DNA from: Clostridia bacterium
GTDB lineage: Bacteria > Bacillota_A > Clostridia > Christensenellales > Aristaeellaceae
Assembly: GCA_017525805.1 (NCBI GenBank)
Contig: JAFXSH010000179.1
Coordinates: forward strand, 16,021 to 80,020
Direction: 5' to 3'
Length of the DNA: 64,000 nucleotides
The notes below the pieces were generated by a model, which saw only the letters and a list, made by a program, of their open reading frames with translations, was not told the DNA's origin and searched no databases. Numbering within the stretch: position 1 is the stretch's first letter; each line of letters starts with the position of its first letter. The position numbers and the translations under genes were made by a program. Shown here piece after piece: positions 55,604 to 64,000 of this stretch.

Positions 55604-57208
55604 ATGCTGACACTGAATGAACAGGGCCTTGCCACCCGCTACGAATGGGAAGCCAAGGGTTACACCCTGCCGAAGTTTGACCGGGTGAAGATGATCGAAG
55701 AAACCAAGAAAGCCCCCCAATGGGTACACTTTGGCGCGGGCAACATTTTCCGGGCTTTCCAATGCGCCGCCGCCCAGAAGATGCTGAACGCGGGCGAAAT
55801 GAAGACGGGCATCGTAGCCGTGGAGGGCTTTGACTACGAGATCGTGGAAAAGGGCTACCGGCCCAACGACAATTACTCACTGTTCGTCACATTGAAATCC
55901 GACGGCAGCGTGGAAAAGACCGTCATCGGCAGCATCGCCGAATCCTGCGTTCTGGACAGCGAAAACGAAAAGGAATACAGTCACCTGAAAGAAGTTTTCG
56001 CCAATCCCTCCCTACAATTCGTCACCTTCACCATCACCGAAAAGGGCTACAGCCTGGTGAACGCCCAGGGCGACACCCTGCCCGCCGTGGCCGCCGACTT
56101 TGCCGCCGGTCCCGAAAATCCCCAGAGCTATATCGGCAAGGTAGCGTCCCTGCTCTTTGCCCGGTATCAGGCGGGAGGCGCGCCCATCGCCATGGTGAGC
56201 ACCGACAACTGCTCCCACAACGGGGAAAAGCTCTTCGCCGCCATAAACGCTTTCGCCCAGAAGTGGGGCGACGCGGGCTTCATCGCTTACGTGAACGACC
56301 CGAAGAAGGTGTCCTTCCCCTGGAGCATGATCGATAAGATCACCCCCCGGCCCGACGCCTCCGTGGAAGAAATGCTCAAGGCCGACGGTTTGCAGGGATT
56401 GGAACCGGTGATCACCAGCAAAAAGACCTACATCGCCCCCTTCGTGAACGCCGAGGAAAGCGAATATTTGGTCATTGAAGACGATTTCCCCAATGGCCGC
56501 CCGGCGCTGGAAAAAGCGGGCTTCATCTTCACCGGCCGGGACACAGTCAACAAGGTGGAGCGCATGAAGGTGTGCACCTGTTTAAATCCTTTGCACACCT
56601 CCCTGGCTGTGTACGGGTGCCTCTTGGGCTATACCCGCATCTGGCAGGAAATGAAGGACGAGGACCTGGTGAAGCTCATCCAGCGGGTGGGCTACGTGGA
56701 GGGCCTGCCGGTGGTCACCGATCCCGGGGTCATCAATCCTAAGGACTTCATCGACACCGTGGTGAACGTGCGCCTGCCCAACCCCTTCATGCCCGACGCG
56801 CCCCAGCGCATCGCCACCGACACCAGCCAGAAGCTGGCCATCCGCTTCGGCGAAACCATCAAGGCATACCTGGCTTCCGATACCCTGAACGTGCAGGACC
56901 TGAAAGCCATTCCCCTGGTGCTGGCGGGCTGGCTGCGCTATCTCATGGCCATCGACGACAAGGGTGAACCCTTTGAATTGAGCACCGATCCCCTGCTGGA
57001 CGACGTGCGTCCCTACGTGGCGGATATCCGCTTAGGCGATAAGCTGGATGAAGCGGCTCTGAAAGAAAAGCTCAAGGGCCTGCTGTCAAACGAAGCCGTT
57101 TTCGGCGTGTGCCTGTTCAAGGCGGGCCTGGCCGATACCGTATGCCGCGATTTCGCCAAACTGATCGCCGGTCCCGGCGCGGTGCGCGAAACGCTGCACG
57201 CGCTGTAA
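55604..57208 (+). CDS. Long-chain mannitol/fructuronate dehydrogenase family protein
   Basis: The 534-residue protein starts with the NAD-binding motif VHFGAGNIFRAFQ. It carries the family signature VCTCLNPLHTSLAVYGCLLGY with the catalytic asparagine and histidine, and has the C-terminal domain TSQKLAIRFGETIKAYL. Members oxidise mannitol or reduce fructuronate or tagaturonate. The exact sugar is unknown; its position in an operon with a GH31 enzyme suggests use of plant-derived sugars. AGAAAGGAG precedes the ATG. Confidence 0.87.
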   Translation: MLTLNEQGLATRYEWEAKGYTLPKFDRVKMIEETKKAPQWVHFGAGNIFRAFQCAAAQKMLNAGEMKTGIVAVEGFDYEIVEKGYRPNDNYSLFVTLKSDGSVEKTVIGSIAESCVLDSENEKEYSHLKEVFANPSLQFVTFTITEKGYSLVNAQGDTLPAVAADFAAGPENPQSYIGKVASLLFARYQAGGAPIAMVSTDNCSHNGEKLFAAINAFAQKWGDAGFIAYVNDPKKVSFPWSMIDKITPRPDASVEEMLKADGLQGLEPVITSKKTYIAPFVNAEESEYLVIEDDFPNGRPALEKAGFIFTGRDTVNKVERMKVCTCLNPLHTSLAVYGCLLGYTRIWQEMKDEDLVKLIQRVGYVEGLPVVTDPGVINPKDFIDTVVNVRLPNPFMPDAPQRIATDTSQKLAIRFGETIKAYLASDTLNVQDLKAIPLVLAGWLRYLMAIDDKGEPFELSTDPLLDDVRPYVADIRLGDKLDEAALKEKLKGLLSNEAVFGVCLFKAGLADTVCRDFAKLIAGPGAVRETLHAL

Positions 57209-57213
57209 TGCCG

Positions 57214-57266
57214 TAAAAAAACAGGACATTCCGCTGCTGATCTCATTGCGGAATGTCCTGTTTTTT
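57214..57266. terminator. Bidirectional terminator
   Basis: acaggacattccgc (57221-57234) and gcggaatgtcctgt (57248-57261) are perfect complements, with runs of A before and T after. It serves both the dehydrogenase gene and the converging DUF2130 gene. Confidence 0.93.
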
Positions 57267-58482
57267 ATGCTTCGTTTTGGTTTTTGTTCAGTTCCTCGAA
57301 TTTCCTCGCCATGGTGGGGTTGTCGTGGGTCAGGCGCTTGATGCTCAAATCCTCCGCCTTGCTGTTGGCTAAGCGCAGATTGTTTTCGGAGGAAAGCAGG
57401 GCGTCCTTGGTTTTTTGCAAATGCTCGATGGTTTTGTCGATTTCCTCGATGGCCTTATGGAATTTTTCGCTGGCCAAGCGGTAATTGCGGGAGAATTTCT
57501 CCTTGAAATCGTTCATATCCGCTTCAAAATGGGAAATATCGATGTTCTGGCTGCGGACTTCGGCCAGCTGACGGCGGTATTCTAAGGCGTTGAGGGCGGC
57601 GTTACGGAGCAAAGTGATCATGGGAATGAAGAACTGGGGCCGGATCACGTACATTTTGGGATAGCGGTAGGATACGTCCACGATGCCGGTGTTGTACAGC
57701 TCGCTGTCCATTTCCAGCAGGGACACCAGCACGGCGTATTCGCAGCCCTTTTCCTTCCTATCCTTATCCAGTTCCTTGAAAAAATCCTCGTTGCGGTGCT
57801 TGGCGGCGGTCTGATCCATTTCGTTTTTCATTTCAAACATGATGGAAATGAACTCCGTGCCGTCCTCCGCCGTTTCCTTGTAGATAAAGTCGCCTTTGCT
57901 GCCTGTGCGGGCGTCGTTGTCCTTTTCAAAGTAGGCGCGCTGAAAGCCGGTGGCCCGCAGTTTGTTGAATTCGGTCAGGCAGTGCTGTTCCAGGCTTTCC
58001 CCCACCATTTTGGTGGACTGGCGGGCCTTGAAATCCCGGTAATAGGCGATCATTTCATCCCGGGCGCGAAGCTGTTCCTCGAAACGCTCCTTCATGGCCT
58101 GTTCGCTGAGCAGCCGTTCCTTTTCCGCCGCCTCGATTTTCGCCCGCAGTTGGATCATTTGTTTTTCCTGCTCCATGAGGGCCGTTTCCTTGTCCGCCAG
58201 AGCGTCCCGCACGGCCAAGCGCTGGCTGGTTTCCGCCGCGTCCAGCCGGGCCTGGAGCGCCGCGGTTTTTTCCTTTTGCCGGGCGAGGGCTTCCCCGGCT
58301 TCCTCCCGCGCTTTCAGGACCGCCAGCTGCACGGCGGCGTCCCGCTCGGCGGTAAACTGCGTTTCCCGGTCCTTGAGCTCCTTGGTAAACTCCCGGTCCC
58401 GTACCTGCTTCACGATGGCCGCGTAGCCCGATTCGTCCACTTGGAATACTTCGCCGCATTTGGGACAGGTAATGTTCTGCAT
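57265..58482 (-). CDS. DUF2130 / RmuC-like coiled-coil nuclease-fold protein
   Basis: The 405-residue protein has an N-terminal zinc-binding pair (ITCPKCGEVFQVDES), a long coiled coil (about 25-150, rich in E, K, A and R) and the DUF2130 domain (SLEQHCLTEFNKLRA, GSKGDFIYKETAEDGTEFISIMFEMKNE). The last segment is an unclear nuclease-like core with the E-x-K in MFEMKNE. The C-terminus is again helical. It probably acts on DNA; the function is not established. Confidence 0.85.
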   Translation of the reverse strand: MQNITCPKCGEVFQVDESGYAAIVKQVRDREFTKELKDRETQFTAERDAAVQLAVLKAREEAGEALARQKEKTAALQARLDAAETSQRLAVRDALADKETALMEQEKQMIQLRAKIEAAEKERLLSEQAMKERFEEQLRARDEMIAYYRDFKARQSTKMVGESLEQHCLTEFNKLRATGFQRAYFEKDNDARTGSKGDFIYKETAEDGTEFISIMFEMKNEMDQTAAKHRNEDFFKELDKDRKEKGCEYAVLVSLLEMDSELYNTGIVDVSYRYPKMYVIRPQFFIPMITLLRNAALNALEYRRQLAEVRSQNIDISHFEADMNDFKEKFSRNYRLASEKFHKAIEEIDKTIEHLQKTKDALLSSENNLRLANSKAEDLSIKRLTHDNPTMARKFEELNKNQNEA

Positions 58483-58585
58483 AAACGCACCTCTGCTTTT
58501 GGGTTGAAAGTAATTTTATGAACACTTTAAGTCGGAAACGGGGGAACGCTGGGGCGTAATGTTTATTGCGCACCACACGTTCTGT

Positions 58586-60774
<2,189 letters not shown>

Positions 60775-60810
60775 AGAAAAAGAAGAAGCCAGCATTTGAC
60801 TTCTTCTTTA
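60775..60810 (-). terminator. Terminator of the SIR2 transcript
   Basis: On the minus strand gaagaag pairs with cttcttc around tcaaatgctgg, followed by TTTTTCTTCTTC. It lies 255 bases after the SIR2 stop. Confidence 0.65.
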
Positions 60811-61062
60811 TCAGCGGTCGTAACAAGATTTAGACCTATGATTCTATCAATAAGAACGATGAACTCACCCTATGTGGTCATTTCTCGCCTATATGCGGTC
60901 AGGTTTTCGACCAAATAAGATATTCGCTTATTCCTCAGGGAATTCGATAGTCTTCGTGTAATCCTGTAAATATGCCAAGGTATCGTGTACAGCATGAAGT
61001 AGAATAGCACGGAGAATCCAGCCTTTAAGCCGTTTCTCGATTTGCTAATAAACAAATGACAG
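60811..61062 (-). pseudogene. Decayed coding remnants downstream of the SIR2 gene
   Basis: In frame after the SIR2 stop (TAG at 61065-61063) and a second TAG six codons on, 38 sensible codons follow (starting QIEKRLKGWILRAILL, ending TIEFPEE). Another frame from about 60918 reads YLVENLTAYRREMTT, TAG, GEFIVLIDRIIGLNLVTTAD. These look like the ends of one or two older island genes, broken by stops. They have no start codons of their own. Confidence 0.4.
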
Positions 61063-62622
61063 CTACTTCAGATAGAATTTGCTATAGACCAGCGCCTCAA
61101 GAAATTTGCAGTATATAACATTCCGCGATGTTTTCTCCCGCTTTCCGTCGGCTCCCATATACTCAAGCGGAGTATCACAGAACCCATAATCTGTAAAATA
61201 AGTCTCTTTTTCAAAGCATTTGCGCCAACGTTTTATTTTCGGCATATCTTTCTTTTTAAGATATTTGACGATTTGGTAAAGCGCGTGGCAGACCACCTTT
61301 GGATCATGATTCTTTTCTATGACTTCTTTAATCAAGAATTCTTTCCTGCTCCCATCCTTATCTGTGCTTTCGTCCAGCAAGAAACCGAAGGAATAAACTT
61401 GCTCGGCTAATCTAAATGATTCGTATCCATCACTGTTCTGCAGGGGAGCTTTTTTTATTTCTTCTTTCAATTCTCTGGCGACGATTTTCTTTGCAACGTT
61501 GTTTAGTTTTTTCAGTTTTTCGTGGGCCGCCGCTCGAAGTTTGACGCCATTTTCATCCTCGTCACCGCTAACAATTTCCGCCAGTATCTGTTTCACATAA
61601 GGCCCTGGAAACTCTGTGCAGTCTTTGAGAATTTGGGGGATATGGCTGAAATGCTTCACATACAAATAGCGGAATCCATACTTTTCCTGATAGAGAATAT
61701 CCTTTTTACTCTTATTATTCTCATGGGTTATAACGATGTGTGTTTGAATGGGACTGCCAAATGTGGTGAACAGATCTTCAATCATTCTATCAAAATCCGG
61801 GTCTGTCATGCCGAACCCGATGATTAGTAGCTGATGATTCATCAGGATATCTTGAACCAACGGTTTATAATAACTATATTTTGTAAACAGCTCGGAATAG
61901 GATTCGCTTGTTAATACCAAAGAACCTTTTTTATCCGTGCTACCATGCGCTTTCAAAATAAAGGGATGATTATGAAAGCCGTTCCGAAGAAGATTGCATA
62001 TTTCGTTTTTCGAGGACGGAATGACCATGTCATATTTTACTTTTTCCTGTTTCCAAGCTTCCTCATGTGCTGTATCGTAGTTATAGGTCATAATGCCTTT
62101 AGGATTCAGCTTAACGATTGCCTTATGTGTCTCGGTCGTTTTTTGCCCTTCTGTCATAACTAGTTTACTCAGTATTTCATCAAATAGCATGGGGTCGGTT
62201 TTCCGTAATTTGGAAGAAGCAGTGACCAATTCGTCCCCCGAACAGGGCTGTTTGGTGGGAAGCATTTTCCGATCAAGAACACTTTTAATCAGGCTTCTAT
62301 CGCGTTCACTCAAACTGCTACTATTACAATCAGATAATGTCTTCATCAAATCTGAAAATTCCTGAAGCTTGTCATTTCCGTGCTCATCAAGCAAATCTGA
62401 GATGATTTTTTCATCTTCATCACTAAAATGAACACTCGGGTTGTCTTTCATTGTCTTATATATCTGGGACACAAGCGTGTACCAATCAGGAAGCTGTTCC
62501 CCATAGATATTTTTTAGCTCCTTAGAAATCCCTGCTCCAGTAAGGCAGATCATGTTTCCTTTGGCAACCATATCGCACAAATCCCAGAATACTGAGTCTT
62601 CTCTCCAATCAAAATCACACAT
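61063..62622 (-). CDS. SIR2-domain protein, candidate anti-phage defence effector
   Basis: The 519-residue protein has a SIR2-like (SIR2_2) NAD-binding domain at about 20-330. The dinucleotide loop is ICLTGAGIS (25-33), then TYNYDTAHEEAW (179-190), the likely catalytic histidine in LKAHGSTDKKGS (H226) and the family signature LIIGFGMTDPDFDRMIEDL (266-284). The C-terminal 180 residues are helical, charged and of unknown type. There is no membrane segment. Known defence proteins with this domain (ThsA, DSR types) destroy NAD on infection. The AT-rich codons, the recombinase nearby and the lack of housekeeping neighbours support transfer. The substrate and trigger are inferred, not shown. Confidence 0.85.
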   Translation of the reverse strand: MCDFDWREDSVFWDLCDMVAKGNMICLTGAGISKELKNIYGEQLPDWYTLVSQIYKTMKDNPSVHFSDEDEKIISDLLDEHGNDKLQEFSDLMKTLSDCNSSSLSERDRSLIKSVLDRKMLPTKQPCSGDELVTASSKLRKTDPMLFDEILSKLVMTEGQKTTETHKAIVKLNPKGIMTYNYDTAHEEAWKQEKVKYDMVIPSSKNEICNLLRNGFHNHPFILKAHGSTDKKGSLVLTSESYSELFTKYSYYKPLVQDILMNHQLLIIGFGMTDPDFDRMIEDLFTTFGSPIQTHIVITHENNKSKKDILYQEKYGFRYLYVKHFSHIPQILKDCTEFPGPYVKQILAEIVSGDEDENGVKLRAAAHEKLKKLNNVAKKIVARELKEEIKKAPLQNSDGYESFRLAEQVYSFGFLLDESTDKDGSRKEFLIKEVIEKNHDPKVVCHALYQIVKYLKKKDMPKIKRWRKCFEKETYFTDYGFCDTPLEYMGADGKREKTSRNVIYCKFLEALVYSKFYLK

Positions 62623-62661
62623 GTTATTTCCCCCTTTGTATTCTATTACGTCTACTACATC

Positions 62662-62690
62662 AATATATTATTGTTTAATTCTATTGTCAA
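62662..62690 (-). promoter_or_regulatory. Promoter of the SIR2 gene
   Basis: On the minus strand a perfect TTGACA (62690-62685) and TATATT (62667-62662) are 17 bases apart, 40 bases before the start codon. Confidence 0.82.
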
Positions 62691-62754
62691 GAAAAAACCG
62701 CAAAATGTTTCAACAATGTTTCTCCATGATCTATCATATCAAACGGATTTATGA

Positions 62755-62879
62755 TATAATGATAAAGCAACTGGCGCAAAGTGCGGTCGCGAGTCTCAGC
62801 GAACCTAGAAGAGCAACGCACCAAGCGCTAATAAGATGAGCAAAGAATGCTTCTACAGGGAAGAAACTTGAGGTGGCTT
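62755..62879 (+). promoter_or_regulatory. -10 box and structured leader of the second LOG gene
   Basis: TATAAT lies at 62755-62760 with a poor -35 (TATCAT). The leader holds actg...cggt (62769-62786) and then gtctc, matching the first 30 bases of the LRR gene leader (22532-22573) in sequence and in distance from the -10 box. The rest, to the start codon at 62880, has no recognised structure. Confidence 0.45.
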
Positions 62880-63419
62880 ATGAATATCGCGGTATATTGC
62901 GGAACAAGTGTTGGAAACGATCCAGTTTATCAAGAATGCGCCAAAGAATTGGGGATATGGATGGCTGGCAAAGGTCATTCGCTGGTTTTCGGCGGCGGTA
63001 ACATCGGATTGATGGGCGTCGTGGCAAAACATGTTTTTGAAAATAGCGGGCGTGTTATCGGCGTTTTACCTGGCAATATTGATTTTATTACCGCCAGGCC
63101 GCAGCCATATTGTTCCGAAATCATTACCGAAGCAGATCTGGCAGCAAGAAAACAAAAAATGTTGGAGCTTGCGGATGCGTATATTGCCCTTCCCGGAGGA
63201 ATAGGCACATTGGATGAAATCACAGAGGTAATGACCCTGATCAAAATCGACAAAATCAAAAAACCCGCAGTTCTCTATGATATCCATGGCTTTTACTCGC
63301 CTTTCAAGCAGACGATCCAAAAGATAATACAATGCGGCTTTATGGCAGATCAGGACTTGAAACGCATCCTTTTTTCAGACAATTTGGAAGATATAGAAAC
63401 CTTTTTATTATCTTTCTAA
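62880..63419 (+). CDS. Second LOG-family protein, divergent from the SIR2 gene
   Basis: The 179-residue protein carries GGGNIGLMGVVAKHV and LPGGIGTLDEITEVMTL, both full LOG motifs (GGGxxGLMG, PGGxGTxxE). It starts at NIAVYCGTSVGND, as normal for the family; the frame upstream is leader. The expected activity is hydrolysis of nucleoside-5'-monophosphates to base and ribose phosphate. It differs strongly in codon use and sequence from the LOG gene at 25265, so it is probably acquired. It is read away from the SIR2 gene with 257 bases between them. Confidence 0.88.
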   Translation: MNIAVYCGTSVGNDPVYQECAKELGIWMAGKGHSLVFGGGNIGLMGVVAKHVFENSGRVIGVLPGNIDFITARPQPYCSEIITEADLAARKQKMLELADAYIALPGGIGTLDEITEVMTLIKIDKIKKPAVLYDIHGFYSPFKQTIQKIIQCGFMADQDLKRILFSDNLEDIETFLLSF

Positions 63420-63684
63420 TAAGGGATAGTGTTTAGCCAAAACCCAGCCTTTTAGTAAACATCCGCTGACAAATCCAAGGGAATTTCACATGTGGGCAAA
63501 CCCCTATATTCCCTTCAAGTTCCCTCGTAGGCGCAATATGATTTATCTATTGCGCAGGATAGTTACTTGCCCCCGTAGACGGGTTATCGTTGGTTTTCCC
63601 CAATATATTAGCTAATCAGCTTGCACTTGGGGGTGAAAAACGTGTTCAAATCCTCTGAATCGAAGCACCTATTCGGCTTGTTGA
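63420..63684. other. Spacer with an 8-base perfect inverted repeat
   Basis: gcgcaata (63531-63538) and tattgcgc (63548-63555) face each other around nine bases. No T-run follows. No gene was seen in this spacer. Confidence 0.4.
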
Positions 63685-63996
63685 TTATTCTCCGCTTAAC
63701 AACTTCTGTGCGGTATCCTGCGGCAAACCAACCATTTGCAGCAAATCTTCGAGTTCTTTTCGTTTTTCAGCGATCAGGGTTTCGTCTCCTTCAAACGCTT
63801 TGGAGAAACAATAAAGGGAATTCCGTAAACTGGAAAGCGCGTTTACCATATCGCCAATAGACAATTGCAGCGTTCCCCTCGCTTGCAGCAGTATCCCGTG
63901 ATCGTAGGAGTGAGGGTTTACGTCCCGAATGAGCTGTTCCGCCTTTTCCAGCCCGGCCAATCCCTTCTCCGGCTCTCCCATATCGCCCAGAAGCAT
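63685..63996 (-). CDS. C-terminal end of a TPR-repeat protein, continuing past the right edge
   Basis: The visible 103 residues form helical hairpins of TPR type: MGEPEKGLAGLEKAEQLIRD and GDMVNALSSLRNSLYCFSKAF, ending QDTAQKLLSGE. The frame has an ATG at 63996, but the first helix has the look of a repeat unit in the middle of a protein, so the gene probably starts beyond 64000. Many such proteins in Firmicutes are TPR-containing regulators, but no DNA-binding part is visible. Confidence 0.6.
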   Translation of the reverse strand: MLLGDMGEPEKGLAGLEKAEQLIRDVNPHSYDHGILLQARGTLQLSIGDMVNALSSLRNSLYCFSKAFEGDETLIAEKRKELEDLLQMVGLPQDTAQKLLSGE

Positions 63997-64000
63997 GGCA

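Noticed and set aside
61063..63419. Complete Thoeris defence system
   Set aside because: No TIR-domain gene is present and the SIR2 protein has no SLOG domain of its own; the nearby LOG gene is a normal family member.

Overview
The window looks like chromosomal DNA from a GC-rich, spore-forming member of the Clostridia (Bacillota), probably a gut anaerobe. The spore genes sleB, ypeB and a GerM-like protein, together with soj/spo0J (parA/parB), a DUF4364 gene, an IspDF fusion, a T-box leader on cysteine genes and many small secreted proteins with Gram-positive signal peptides, all point that way. This is inference from gene families; no rRNA, tRNA or other taxonomic marker is present. Almost every promoter I could read is a sigma-A type with a 17-base spacer.

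Layout. 1-5.3 kb: a leftward cluster runs from a GT2 glycosyltransferase through an unknown gene, parA, parB and a secreted serine hydrolase to a frameshifted SH3 protein that leaves the window. 5.5-9.7 kb: an MreB-family gene, a wrecked CBM9/GH3 gene, a secreted cystatin-like protein and an internally deleted solute-binding/GGDEF gene. 9.8-12.2 kb: sleB-ypeB, split by a structured repeat. 12.4-17.2 kb: a PutP-type symporter and a 985-residue cell-wall-binding protein. 17.6-20.4 kb: HAD phosphatase, exonuclease III and a MATE pump. 20.4-22.3 kb: a truncated secreted-protein remnant and a second wrecked GH3 gene. 22.7-28.6 kb: LRR protein, NUDIX hydrolase, PyrE, a LOG-family protein, a TIM-barrel-like protein and peptidase T. 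28.6-33.7 kb: a cobalamin riboswitch, a BtuFCD-type transporter with an embedded acetyltransferase gene, then a VanZ-GH5 fusion. 33.8-36.6 kb: an OhrR-type peroxide-response cluster (ohrR, gpx, flavodoxin, CDF transporter). 36.7-44.9 kb: GerMN protein, exopolysaccharide priming transferase, diguanylate cyclase, T-box-cysE-cysS and glycogen synthase. 45.1-53.1 kb: a secreted carbohydrate-binding protein, GT4, an acyltransferase, a HerA-like ATPase, IspDF and DUF4364. 53.5-58.5 kb: a GH31 glucosidase/xylosidase with a long-chain polyol/hexuronate dehydrogenase, then a DUF2130 protein. 58.6-64 kb: a more AT-rich island with a large serine recombinase, a SIR2-domain gene, decayed sequence, a second LOG gene and the end of a TPR gene.

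Three things stand out. First, a family of about 400-base dispersed repeats (four copies close to full length, a half copy and fragments) whose core folds as a closing stem around three hairpins, with compensatory base changes between copies. I do not recognise it. Second, three large genes have lost their middles (two GH3 genes and one SBP-GGDEF gene); this is either real gene decay or an assembly problem. Third, the right-hand island couples a serine recombinase to a SIR2 protein of a type often found in anti-phage defence.
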